From positions 1-52,513 of the forward strand of contig JAHIVG010000094.1 in assembly GCA_018816705.1 (NCBI GenBank): 52,513 nt of DNA, in the 5' to 3' direction. This stretch comes from Nanobdellota archaeon. Lineage in GTDB: Archaea > Nanobdellota > Nanobdellia > Woesearchaeales > JAHIVG01. The notes beneath the pieces are model-generated. The model was not told where the DNA came from. It saw only the letters and a program-made list of their open reading frames with translations, and searched no databases. Shown here piece by piece: positions 8,443-17,294 of the stretch. Every line of letters starts with the position of its first letter. Positions within the stretch are counted from its first letter, which is position 1. Position numbers and translations under genes: made by a program.

Positions 8443-9249
8443 TTAGCCCTTTATCGGCTTCATGGTCTTCCAGGCAGTGTCGAAGAGGCACTCCAACGCG
8501 GAAGCGAAGAACGGCGTGTTCACCCAGATGCCAACGTCATAGGTCGGATGGACCTCTGTGTCGTTAAGCACCATGAAGATGATTTCCTTGCCGTCAACGA
8601 TGGCGAAGCGCGCGCTGGTATCAGTGTTCCTGACCTCAGCTATGCCTGCGAGCTCTTTCTGCGCTGCCTTGGTCTCCTTGTTCATCGGAGCCGCGATCCT
8701 GATCTTGACACCGCGTTTCTTGAGCTGCTCAAATGTCCCTTTGAGGCCTTCCACCTTTCTCAGGAAGCCCTGCGGGGTCGTCATTATCACCACAGAATGC
8801 TCTGCGTTCCTGATGGTCAGCTCGAGATGGTTGTACAGGTTGTGCCTGCCGCGGAGGCTGCCGGAAAGATCTGCCGGTTCGACCAGTTCCACGCCCTGCG
8901 TGTGCAAGGTGTTGAGCTCATCAAGGACTTCAGATTTCTTCATGTCCTCAAGGCGCTTGATCTTCTCATCTGCAGCGAAGCGCATGTTCTTCTTGACACG
9001 CTCGACAACTTCGCCAGGAGGAACGGCAATGTACTTGATAGGCTTACCGAGCTTCATGACAACGAAACCCTTCTTCTCCAAGGACTCGAGGACATCATAG
9101 CTCCGAGACCTCGGCACGTTAGCGATGTCAGATAGCTCACCTGCTGTTGATACGCCCCTTGATAAAAGGGCTGTCCAAATCTTTACCTCATATAGGTTCA
9201 AAGAGAAGAACCTACGGAGCTTGCTGAGAAATTCTTCTTTCACTATCAT
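8443..9249 (-). CDS. TrmB-like transcriptional regulator
   Basis: A 268-residue DNA-binding protein of the TrmB family. Residues ~10-75 form a winged helix (YEVKIWTALLSRGVSTAGEL, then NVPRSRSYDVLESLEKKGFV). From ~residue 110 comes the PLD-like effector/dimerisation domain typical of TrmB relatives (HNLYNHLELTIRNAEHSV, then LKKRGVKIRIAAPMN, then DTSARFAIVDGKEIIFMV). TrmB proteins sense sugars in Thermococcales; the ligand here is unknown. The ATG at 9249 follows a GGGGGTG signal; the GTG three codons earlier overlaps it. The leader is about 170 nt and contains a small inverted repeat (9400-9413) that could be an autoregulatory operator. A T-rich tract just past the stop may act as terminator. 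Confidence 0.85.
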   Translation of the reverse strand: MIVKEEFLSKLRRFFSLNLYEVKIWTALLSRGVSTAGELSDIANVPRSRSYDVLESLEKKGFVVMKLGKPIKYIAVPPGEVVERVKKNMRFAADEKIKRLEDMKKSEVLDELNTLHTQGVELVEPADLSGSLRGRHNLYNHLELTIRNAEHSVVIMTTPQGFLRKVEGLKGTFEQLKKRGVKIRIAAPMNKETKAAQKELAGIAEVRNTDTSARFAIVDGKEIIFMVLNDTEVHPTYDVGIWVNTPFFASALECLFDTAWKTMKPIKG

Positions 9250-9731
9250 ACGATACACCCCCCTCTTTTTAAGCCATGACTGACATGGCCTTGTCTACTC
9301 TTGTGGGGTACTACTATTAATATGTTACGATTTTTTACCCTCTTGGAGTATTTCCTTAATTTTGATGACATTTGTTACTTACTCTCTAATGGTATAAGAC
9401 CACTCTTTAGTGGGATAATAATTTTATAATATTGAACTAGTATATAAAGATTACCTTTGGGTGGTACAAATTCGAAAATCCAGGCAGGAGGATGTCACGG
9501 GAGATAAATAAATATTTTTCATATCAAACGGTAGTAAGAAGGATTTGTCATTAATGATAACAGCAAGAATCATGCGGCCATGGCCGGTTTCACAATTATC
9601 TTAGAAGCCCCACTTTCTCATCCCCATCCATTACCCCACACATCATATGAGCAGTAATCCTGATCAAGACATATGAAGGGCATTTGGGGCAATGGCATCT
9701 ACGAGAAAAAGATGTCTGAAGCGGTAATCAT
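9250..9731. other. 482-bp intergenic region, AT-rich, no gene seen
   Basis: This is the long leader side of the TrmB-like gene and the 3' side of pelA, both on the minus strand. A TATA-like CTTTATATACTAG on the minus strand (about 9440-9452) could start a long TrmB leader. Nearby is the inverted repeat CCACT-CTTT-AGTGG (9400-9413). A 12-bp perfect palindrome CGGCCATGGCCG lies at 9575-9586. A 20-codon plus-strand frame starts at about 9491 directly against AGGAGG, but the spacing is zero and the product is unlike anything known, so it is not called. Confidence 0.5.
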
Positions 9732-10772
9732 CTAAACCTTATACCTCAACAGCACGGCGATGCCGGAGATGCCGTCCAGCTTCTTTCCAGGGTCGTGCTC
9801 AGAAGAGATTATGTGGACCTTGCCCTTAGCCCGTTCTACCTGCTTCATCACGAGGTCGATCTCATCGTCAGTGCCGTCTTCCCTCGCGTTCATGAGGAAC
9901 CTGTCAGAGAGGATGAGCATCTCAACAGCGCCAGCCTCAGCTGCGAGCTTGACATGCTCAAGACCATAGGTAGCCTTTCCGTCCTTGGAAAGCTCGGCCA
10001 TCAGCTCTTCCACCAGCTGAGAGTCCTGGGCTACGCGCTGCTGCTTCAGCAGTTCCTTCAGCTCCGGCCTCTTCAGCAGCTCTTCAAATGCGTTCTCGGT
10101 CACGCTGGAAACAGTGGCCTGCACCAACGGAAATGAGGGCTTCTTGACCTTCAATAGTTCTTCCTTCCAGAAGGATGGGCTGGCCAGCACCACATGAGGC
10201 GGCTTGTACCTCTCATAGTACTGCTCCAGGGCAGATATGACCTGCGGGTAGAAGCTCTTCGACTGCTGCTCAAAGTCCTTCTTCTGCACCTGGCCCTCAA
10301 GCTTGGAGATGATATGGACACCGGACCTCTTCAGCAGCCCGAAGTAAGCGGTCTCGCGGTCGAAGATGCAGATGAGCATTACCCGGCTCTCGGTCTTGCA
10401 CGCCTCGTCCAGCTTCTCAAGATGCAGCCTGAGCCACTCCTCCTTGATGAGAGTTATCCTGCTGCCCGGCTCGAGACTGAAGCTATGATGAGAGCCCTTA
10501 GGGATGTCATCAGGTCCATCAGTGATCACACCCAGCACACGCAGAGAGCTGCCTGAGAACTCCACCTTCTCTACTTCGATCGAGAGATAGACCCGCTTCT
10601 TGATGATCCTTGCAGAACGGTCATCCTCGCCTCCCAACCTGATCTTCCTCAAAGTGCTGCTCTTGGCGATGTCCTTGGGCATGATGATCTGCGAGAGATA
10701 CCACAGGTCGTCCTGGTCCTCTACCAGGCACTTGATCTCGCCGTGCTTGATATCTTTCTTCAAAAGTTTCAT
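9732..10772 (-). CDS. pelA: Pelota (Dom34) mRNA surveillance factor
   Basis: Archaeal Pelota, the eRF1-like protein that with aEF1A and ABCE1 rescues stalled ribosomes (no-go and non-stop decay). The 346 residues follow the three-domain layout: Sm-like N domain (MKLLKKDIKHGEIKCLVEDQ, then DDLWYLSQIIMPKD), central eRF1_2-like domain (ESRVMLICIFDRETAYFGLL) and C-terminal eRF1_3-like domain (YGLEHVKLAAEAGAVEMLIL). As expected for Pelota there is no GGQ motif. The ATG is 24 nt from a palindromic TATA element shared with the divergent gene at 10843, so the transcript is probably leaderless. Confidence 0.94.
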   Translation of the reverse strand: MKLLKKDIKHGEIKCLVEDQDDLWYLSQIIMPKDIAKSSTLRKIRLGGEDDRSARIIKKRVYLSIEVEKVEFSGSSLRVLGVITDGPDDIPKGSHHSFSLEPGSRITLIKEEWLRLHLEKLDEACKTESRVMLICIFDRETAYFGLLKRSGVHIISKLEGQVQKKDFEQQSKSFYPQVISALEQYYERYKPPHVVLASPSFWKEELLKVKKPSFPLVQATVSSVTENAFEELLKRPELKELLKQQRVAQDSQLVEELMAELSKDGKATYGLEHVKLAAEAGAVEMLILSDRFLMNAREDGTDDEIDLVMKQVERAKGKVHIISSEHDPGKKLDGISGIAVLLRYKV

Positions 10773-10795
10773 TGTCAGCGTCGAAATACAAAAGA

Positions 10796-10807
10796 TTTAT
10801 ATATAAA
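10796..10807. promoter_or_regulatory. Palindromic TATA element between divergent genes
   Basis: TTTATATATAAA is a perfect 12-bp palindrome in the 70-bp gap between pelA (minus) and the surface-protein gene at 10843 (plus). It sits 24 bp from the pelA ATG and 36 bp from the other ATG, which has its own AAGGTGAG signal. One element could seat the TATA-binding protein in either orientation. Confidence 0.6.
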
Positions 10808-10842
10808 CCTATTCATTTGTTGAGTATAAAAAAGGTGAGACA

Positions 10843-12027
10843 ATGAAAAAGGCTCAGGCTTCAGGAGCAGCAGCACTGATAGCATTAATCGCACTCTTCG
10901 TCCTCTTATATATCCTCTTCCTCCCAGCAGAGCTGAGAGAGGATCTCCTCGGCGAACCAACGCTTGATGGCGACGATAATGATGACAATAGCGGGGAAGT
11001 CAGGATAAACCGGACCTTGGTAAAGGAGAGCCCGGGCCTCCTCGACGAGATGGCATTCAAGGAATACGACCACATAATGTCGACGGTGACACTGTATACC
11101 ACGACGAGCGCCTCAGTGCTTAAGCAGGCCAACTCATTATACATAAAGAACGGGGTGTTCGACAGGCAGGACTCCACCTTGACCTTCAGGATCGATGACC
11201 TTGACGTGCTGGAAAACGTGATGTTATCCTTCATCGCAAAAAGACATTCTGGCACACTTAAGGTCAGCCTGAACGGCCACCTGATATACGAATCAAAGCT
11301 AGAGCAACAGAACGTGGAGCCGATCGTGCTGGAAAAAGAATACATGGCCAACGACAACGACCTGGTCTTCTCAGTCTCATCAGTGGGATGGGCGTTCTGG
11401 AAGACCAACGAGTACGAACTCCAGACCGTACAGGTCACATCGGATGTCAGCGACATCTCGGGCCAGGAGAGCAAGAACATATTCCTCGTCTCAACGACGG
11501 AGAAGCACAACCTGGACAAGGCCAAGATACGCTTCGTGCCAGAATGCTCAGGGACAGTAGGCAGGCTGCGGGTATACGTGAACAACAACAACGTGTTCGA
11601 CTCGGTGCCGGACTGCGGCAGCCCAGTGCTGCAGGAGTTCAGCCCCGGCTACCTTGAAGCAGGGGAGAACCGCGTGGTCTTCAGGGGCGAGGGCGGCAGG
11701 TTCATCATCGACCAGATAATGGTCCACACGGACCTGAAGGAACTGGCATTCCCGACTTACTTTTTCGACCTGAGCGACGACGAGTTCAGAGACATAGAGA
11801 AGAACGAGAAGACCGTCAACATGACGCTGCGCTTCATAGAGGATGAGGAGCTGAAGAAGGCGGACATATACACCAACGGCCGCAGGACGCAGCTCTACAC
11901 GCACGACCTGACCTGGAGCCGCAACCTGGACAACTCCCTCGAAGAAGGCAGCAACGGCATCAAGATAGAGCCTGACGGGACACTGGAAGCGGTCGAGCTC
12001 AGGGTAATCCTCTACGACATAGAATGA
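10843..12027 (+). CDS. Surface protein with type IV pilin-like signal
   Basis: 394 residues. The N-terminus is MKKAQASGAAALIALIALF: two Lys, then K-A-Q-A, then a long hydrophobic stretch. This fits the archaeal class III (prepilin) signal rule, with cleavage expected after Ala4 and the hydrophobic segment kept as the filament-core helix. An acidic linker follows (GDDNDDNSG), then ~330 residues of beta-rich extracellular sequence with two possible jellyroll-like halves (DSTLTFRIDDLD, SGTLKVSLNGHLIYES, VGRLRVYVNNNNVFDS). The product has no known function. It opens the plus-strand surface-gene cluster and is preceded by AAGGTGAG and the bidirectional TATA. It is much longer than a typical pilin; a simple membrane-anchored ectodomain is the alternative. 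Confidence 0.7.
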   Translation: MKKAQASGAAALIALIALFVLLYILFLPAELREDLLGEPTLDGDDNDDNSGEVRINRTLVKESPGLLDEMAFKEYDHIMSTVTLYTTTSASVLKQANSLYIKNGVFDRQDSTLTFRIDDLDVLENVMLSFIAKRHSGTLKVSLNGHLIYESKLEQQNVEPIVLEKEYMANDNDLVFSVSSVGWAFWKTNEYELQTVQVTSDVSDISGQESKNIFLVSTTEKHNLDKAKIRFVPECSGTVGRLRVYVNNNNVFDSVPDCGSPVLQEFSPGYLEAGENRVVFRGEGGRFIIDQIMVHTDLKELAFPTYFFDLSDDEFRDIEKNEKTVNMTLRFIEDEELKKADIYTNGRRTQLYTHDLTWSRNLDNSLEEGSNGIKIEPDGTLEAVELRVILYDIE

Positions 12028-12085
12028 GGTTCTTGGTCATGGAAAAAAGAGGCAATGCAACCGGTGTAGTTCTAGAGGTGGGCTG

Positions 12086-15000
12086 ATGGCCCGAGAAAGA
12101 GTTTTACTTAAAGACAGCCCCTACCGTAGATTCACAAGAAGCCAACCCACTGTCGAAGCGTTGCATTCTATAGGGCATGAAAGAGTGGCCAGGATGAATC
12201 CTGAAATGCTGAGCAAAAGGTTGATGGACATCAATCCCAGGCTGGCAAGGAACACTGATCGGCTTGGAGAGATGATTGGTCACATTGATAATACCATTAG
12301 AAAACAGTTTGAGCCCAAGACGAGAGAGGCGCAGGAATATCAAGAAGCTATGGCTGAGAGGATGCAGCAGGAGAAGGCGATCCAAGACCGATGGAAAGTG
12401 TTGGACAAAGAACGGGCACAAAGGGTTGAGCAGCAGAGCGGGGGACAAGGGTTTGCTGGCCTGACGAATGCGGAGAGGAGGCTGAGAGAGGAGCCAGCCA
12501 AGGCAATCCAAGCACGACGGCAGGCCGTGATGGACCAGAGGCAGGCCAGACTGGCCCAAGAAGAAGCGATGATGCGCGGGGAAAAACCCAAGGGCTTCGC
12601 AGCTGTGGCTGGTAAGGAAAGGGGATGGCAGGTAGGAAGATTCTTCGAAGGCCAGAAGAAGAAATTGAATCCGGACCAGGCCTTGATGATGCAGAAGAAG
12701 ATTGAAGAACTGCAGACAAAGGACAAGCTGCTGAAATATAGGCTCGCAGAAGAGTTGGGGAACAGGCACACTGCCTGGAAGAACAGGATGACACCGGGCA
12801 AGCTCGGGAGAGGGCTTGGCAGAGGTCTGGGCATAGGCGCCATCGGCGTCGCAGGGGCCGCGGTGGCAACCGTAAAGGGGGGGCACAAAGTAGTAAAAGC
12901 CGGCACAAAGGTCGGCGAGACCGTATCAAACCGTCCGCTGATGCAGGTCGTATTCTTCTGGGGTGTGATATACCAATTCCTGAGGTGGCAGATATTCAGG
13001 GCGAACGGCATCGACTCCATGATGCAGATATCCCTCGGCATCGATGCCGTAATGTTCGTGATCCTCGCCATGATGGCCGGAGGGTCAGACAGGTCCCTGA
13101 TAGACAGGATACTGATATCCCTGCCCACACTTGCCATATGGTTCACACTCATGCGGGCACTGTCCTATTTCAAGGGTCTTAGCCTGCTTGAATTCACAGC
13201 AGTGTCAGACAACATACCCTGGATAACACTGGCCATCGCCATTCCTATCAGCATAATCATCAACCGCATCGCGGTCAAGGACGTGTCATTCGGAGAGTAC
13301 CGGGCGCACTTCAAGAGCATCATTGGAGTCTTCATAGTCATGCTGCTGAACTCAGGCCTGCAGATGAGGATAGGCGGATGGATAGCAAGAGGCCAAGGCT
13401 TCGATATGATGCCAGAAGCCCTATACCTGTTCAACCCGTTCCATTGGCTGTTCTTCTGGATGACCGCCTGGTGGTGCGTCTATGCATTGATTGCATCACA
13501 TGAAGAGATATTCAAGCACGCAAATTTTGTCAGGTCACTCTGGTTTATGGTTTTCTCTGTATTATTAGTCATCAACCTCGTGACGCCGACGTATGCAGAG
13601 GCTGGGACTGTCACCATACTTGGTGATGGCAGCACCCAGCGCGACCTGGATTACATAACAGAGGAAGGGCAAGGGGAGCATCGGACGTACTGGGGGGATG
13701 TCAGGACCTGCCTCACTGATACAATCACATTCAAGGGCATGGGAAGCTGCTCTGAAATTGGGAAGGCCGAGGAGACAGAAGAAGAGAGGCTGAACCAGCT
13801 CAGGGGTGGCATAGCCAAGAACAAGGAAAGGGCTGTCACGATAGACCTCAGGCCGGGCAGGGACCAGACAGTATTCTCGCACGATCTCATCATACCCATG
13901 AACGCCAAGATGATCGCAACAACGCTGAGAGGATTCCTCAACATAGACATGGAATGCGGCATGCAGGACGAAGAGGCAGAGGACAAGTTCACCATCATGT
14001 CCGGCACAGGGATAATGGAACCCAAGACCATCAAGGTCAGCATGATGGAGAAGACAGGCCACCTGGAGACGGTCAGTTGCTCGCTCACCCCTCACGAGCT
14101 GGAGCAAGGCACCAGCAGGATGGTGTTCAGAGCAAGTTTCCAGAACGACGTAAGCTCAGAGATGTGGCAGTTCTTCATGCTGGACGAACATCTCCAGACC
14201 CTGCAGAACGAAGCATTGGATGATATCGAGATCAGTGACAGGTATTTCTCGCTCCTCGCAGACCCAAAATTCAAGGAGAACGCAAAGGCATGGCTGCAGT
14301 TCACCATGTTCCCGACAGTGCTGGCCGGCAAGTATGATGGCCTCATCTTCGAGTCCAAGTCAGACCCTGACTTCGTAAAGCTCATAATCGAGACAGAAGG
14401 CTATCCAGTGTTCGGGCTGAGGCCTGAGGGCAGGATAGCCATATCCGCTGCTTTGGAGAGCACGGACAAGTTTGGCAGGATAACCAAGCTGAAAAAAGGC
14501 AGGGTGGAGGTGCCGGAATGGTTAGAGCCGAGCGAGAGCTGCAACCTCATGAGCACATCAGAACCAGGGGTTTGGGCGTTCAAGAACGAGATACTCGGAA
14601 GGAAACCGAGCCTGAAGGCAGACAGCCAGATACTGCTGTTCTCGTGCAAGTTCAGGATAACCGAGCCCAACCCCGAGATGATATATCCATTGCCCAACGA
14701 GGTCTACCCAGAGCAGATCAGGGTCACGCTGACATATGACTATGAGGTGAACTCCTTCGGCTACCTCAAGATAATCGAATCAGACCTGAGAGAGGTCTAC
14801 CTCGGAGAGGCCATACCCAACGAGGCACAGGGAGACAGAGATCTCCAGATCAGGATAATCGACGCTGCAATGAGCTCGCCCGGCAACAGGAAAGGCCAGG
14901 GCGTGCCGGCATCAATGATGCTAGGCATGGCATGGGTGTACAACAACGGCCACGTAAGCAAGAGTGGCACCACCTACGAGCCTGGCTGGATCGGGCTCAT

Positions 15001-15298
15001 GGGGATCCCTCCGAACCTGGCCCAGGAAAAATGCCCAGACTACAGCCTGACAGAGCTAGAGGAAGACGACAACTTCAATACGGAATGCGCTGCCAAGATA
15101 CTTACACACCTTTATGATACATATTATCAGGGCCATGAGCTCAAGGGCGAGAAGTGCGGCTTCAGCCAGTACAAGGACTGGCACGCTGCCCTGGCAGCCT
15201 GGATAGGATGGCAATGCGACAAGAAGAACTACGTCGAGCAGGTCAGCAACGCGCAACAGTACTTCGCCGTGGTGGAAGAGCCTGTGGAGGAGACATGA
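12086..15298 (+). CDS. Large multi-pass protein with SLT/lysozyme-like C-terminal domain
   Basis: 1070 residues in three parts. Residues 1-~275 are charged, Arg/Gln/Glu-rich and largely helical, presumably cytoplasmic. About seven transmembrane segments follow between ~280 and ~505 (e.g. VVFFWGVIYQFLRW, FVILAMMAG, ITLAIAIPISIIINRIAV, LWFMVFSVLLVINLV). The last ~565 residues should lie outside. From ~925 they resemble lytic transglycosylase/goose-lysozyme domains: GVPASMMLGMAWVYNNG, then WIGLMGIPPNLA, then a Cys-containing helix and WHAALAAWIGW. The catalytic Glu expected in the first motif (AWVES in relatives) is Tyr952, so activity is doubtful. The start has GAGGTG upstream; the stop overlaps the next ATG (ATGA). 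I know no characterised homologue; a channel- or scaffold-like envelope component is inferred. Confidence 0.7.
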   Translation: MARERVLLKDSPYRRFTRSQPTVEALHSIGHERVARMNPEMLSKRLMDINPRLARNTDRLGEMIGHIDNTIRKQFEPKTREAQEYQEAMAERMQQEKAIQDRWKVLDKERAQRVEQQSGGQGFAGLTNAERRLREEPAKAIQARRQAVMDQRQARLAQEEAMMRGEKPKGFAAVAGKERGWQVGRFFEGQKKKLNPDQALMMQKKIEELQTKDKLLKYRLAEELGNRHTAWKNRMTPGKLGRGLGRGLGIGAIGVAGAAVATVKGGHKVVKAGTKVGETVSNRPLMQVVFFWGVIYQFLRWQIFRANGIDSMMQISLGIDAVMFVILAMMAGGSDRSLIDRILISLPTLAIWFTLMRALSYFKGLSLLEFTAVSDNIPWITLAIAIPISIIINRIAVKDVSFGEYRAHFKSIIGVFIVMLLNSGLQMRIGGWIARGQGFDMMPEALYLFNPFHWLFFWMTAWWCVYALIASHEEIFKHANFVRSLWFMVFSVLLVINLVTPTYAEAGTVTILGDGSTQRDLDYITEEGQGEHRTYWGDVRTCLTDTITFKGMGSCSEIGKAEETEEERLNQLRGGIAKNKERAVTIDLRPGRDQTVFSHDLIIPMNAKMIATTLRGFLNIDMECGMQDEEAEDKFTIMSGTGIMEPKTIKVSMMEKTGHLETVSCSLTPHELEQGTSRMVFRASFQNDVSSEMWQFFMLDEHLQTLQNEALDDIEISDRYFSLLADPKFKENAKAWLQFTMFPTVLAGKYDGLIFESKSDPDFVKLIIETEGYPVFGLRPEGRIAISAALESTDKFGRITKLKKGRVEVPEWLEPSESCNLMSTSEPGVWAFKNEILGRKPSLKADSQILLFSCKFRITEPNPEMIYPLPNEVYPEQIRVTLTYDYEVNSFGYLKIIESDLREVYLGEAIPNEAQGDRDLQIRIIDAAMSSPGNRKGQGVPASMMLGMAWVYNNGHVSKSGTTYEPGWIGLMGIPPNLAQEKCPDYSLTELEEDDNFNTECAAKILTHLYDTYYQGHELKGEKCGFSQYKDWHAALAAWIGWQCDKKNYVEQVSNAQQYFAVVEEPVEET

Positions 15299-17256
15299 TG
15301 AGGCGCAAGACCGTCCTGACAGCCCTACTGGCCATGATATTGCTGATGACAGCCTGCGGAAGGATCGGCGGGGGCGGAGGAGATGATGCAGGGAGAGGCG
15401 AATACGCCACAGGTTATGGCCTAGAGCTGGATTTCGTCAACAGCATGCCTCCGGACCTGGTCCAGCTGGAATCCAAGTTCCCCATAGGTGTGGAGATAAG
15501 GAACGCCGGAAGCGAGGGCATACAGGACGGATTGCTGACGCTGGTGAATTACTATCACAACTTCATCGAGATCGAGGACAAGACCACATATGACATCGGC
15601 AGGGACAGGGTCTTCGAAGGCTCGTCAGAATACAACAGGATGGGGGATTACGAATTGGTCGTGTTCAAGGCAGAGGCTGTCAAGAGCACGTCAGAGTCGG
15701 AAGAGGTGCTGTTCAAGGCAAAGGCATGCTATCCTTATGAGACCAGGGCATCTCCCACCCTGTGCATGAACACCAACAAGTACAGCTTCCTCCAGGCCTT
15801 CACGCAAGTATGCACTGTCGGCGATGTAAGGGTGCCGATCCAGGGGGCGCCGCTCCAAGTGACGAAGGTAGAAGAGAAGATATTCGACCTGGACGAGGCG
15901 ACCAGCACATTGCAGCTGATCATACACCTCAAGAACATCGGCCTAGGCAAGGTCACGACCAGGACATCATACAAGAAGGAGTGCGAAGGCAAGGCCATAG
16001 CAGAGAACGAGCTCAACGACATAGACCTGATGATACATTTCTCTGACATGGACCTGGACAGGAGCAGCTGCCACAAGCCGACCATCAACGAGAACGACCT
16101 CACTGAGATGACGATATTCTGCACAACAACCATAAACAAGGCCAGGAGCGCCTACACCACCCCCATCAGCATAATACTCAGGTACGGTTATGTGACAGCT
16201 GACGAGTTCAAGCGCATACGGATACTCGCAGACCTTGACAACCTGCCATGTAAGGGATACTGCAAAGACAGCTGCCAGGGCTTCGGCGGAGAGGCGCCAG
16301 GATCCTGCACAGAGGAGAAGGAATGCTGCAGCCTGAACGAGCCCGTATGCAACAGGTACACAGACCTGGGCTACGGCTGCCATCCCGAGGCTGTTTGCGA
16401 GCCGGACATGACAAAGTGGGACTACTACGACGAGCTTTGCCCGGCCGGCGATCAGTGCTGCGTTCCCAAAGAGCTCAGCTGCCCGCGAGAGAACTGCAGG
16501 CCAGAGGTAGAATGCGTGTATGGCTACGGCGGAGTCAACGAGCTGGCAGGGGGCTGCCCAGAGGGAGAGAAATGCTGCATGTCAGCAGATACCTGTTACG
16601 AGCTCGGCGATTACAGGTGCTTCAGGGACTGGCAGACAGGATACGACACGTGCAAGGGCTTCAAGCCGAACTACTGCCCCATAGAAGAGAAATGCTGCCA
16701 GAAAGACGCAGACCAGTATGAAAAGTCCTGCAAGGAGCAAGGAGGCAACTGCATCGACACCATATCCTGCGAAGGATTCGGAGGGGAAGTGAAGGGAAGC
16801 TGCTTCAAGGACCAGGTGTGCTGCAAGGAGAGGGAGCCTGAATGCAAGAGGAAATGGGTCGGTGATTATAGCAGCAGGGTGCTCTATGGTGTATACACAT
16901 GCATATCATCGGGTGAGAAAGACCAGTGCGAGCCCGGAACAGGCGAAGAAGGGCTGTGCAAGGACGATGAGGTCTGCTGCAAGATAAAATCTAGGTGCCA
17001 GAACGACCACCAAGGCAAGTATTCTCCCATCACCGCACCGGGGCTGTATGCCTGCACCGATGACACGGACGATTGCGAGGAAGATACTACCGAAGAAGGC
17101 AAATGTGCTGCTGGCAAGACCTGTTGCAAGGTCAAACCGGCATGCGACCATCCCAACCTAGGATGCCATGACCGGATCCAGTGCCTGCCCGGGACAGAGA
17201 AAGACGAATATTACTGCGCCGGCGACGATGCCTGCTGCATGAAGATACCCCAGTAA
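15295..17256 (+). CDS. Lipoprotein with eight Cys-rich modules
   Basis: 653 residues. Signal peptide with lipobox LLMTAC, then a Gly-rich linker. Residues ~40-330 are a two-part beta-rich region shared with the lipoproteins at 17295 and 18610: a G-L-x-x-[DNE]F...PP motif, then ACYPYETRASPTLC, then QGAPLQVTKVEE. From ~320 to the end come eight tandem Cys-rich modules of ~30-45 residues, each ending with a doublet: KECC, DQCC, EKCC, EKCC, QVCC, EVCC, KTCC, DACC. Such modules are likely disulfide knots on the cell surface. The start is the first of two ATGs, overlapping the preceding stop by 4 nt; the frame is open further upstream but inside the previous gene. Function unknown. Confidence 0.75.
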   Translation: MMRRKTVLTALLAMILLMTACGRIGGGGGDDAGRGEYATGYGLELDFVNSMPPDLVQLESKFPIGVEIRNAGSEGIQDGLLTLVNYYHNFIEIEDKTTYDIGRDRVFEGSSEYNRMGDYELVVFKAEAVKSTSESEEVLFKAKACYPYETRASPTLCMNTNKYSFLQAFTQVCTVGDVRVPIQGAPLQVTKVEEKIFDLDEATSTLQLIIHLKNIGLGKVTTRTSYKKECEGKAIAENELNDIDLMIHFSDMDLDRSSCHKPTINENDLTEMTIFCTTTINKARSAYTTPISIILRYGYVTADEFKRIRILADLDNLPCKGYCKDSCQGFGGEAPGSCTEEKECCSLNEPVCNRYTDLGYGCHPEAVCEPDMTKWDYYDELCPAGDQCCVPKELSCPRENCRPEVECVYGYGGVNELAGGCPEGEKCCMSADTCYELGDYRCFRDWQTGYDTCKGFKPNYCPIEEKCCQKDADQYEKSCKEQGGNCIDTISCEGFGGEVKGSCFKDQVCCKEREPECKRKWVGDYSSRVLYGVYTCISSGEKDQCEPGTGEEGLCKDDEVCCKIKSRCQNDHQGKYSPITAPGLYACTDDTDDCEEDTTEEGKCAAGKTCCKVKPACDHPNLGCHDRIQCLPGTEKDEYYCAGDDACCMKIPQ

Positions 17257-17263
17257 TAGCAAA

Positions 17264-17273
17264 CTTTAAATAT
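17264..17273 (+). promoter_or_regulatory. TATA box of lipoprotein gene at 17295
   Basis: CTTTAAATAT lies 22-31 bp before the ATG, so this gene can be transcribed separately from the cluster upstream, with a very short or absent leader. Confidence 0.6.
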
Positions 17274-17294
17274 CTACGACCCAAGGTTGATAAT

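Noticed and set aside
9491-9553. 20-codon frame with AGGAGG directly before ATG
   Set aside because: Zero spacing between the signal and start, and no resemblance to any protein start.
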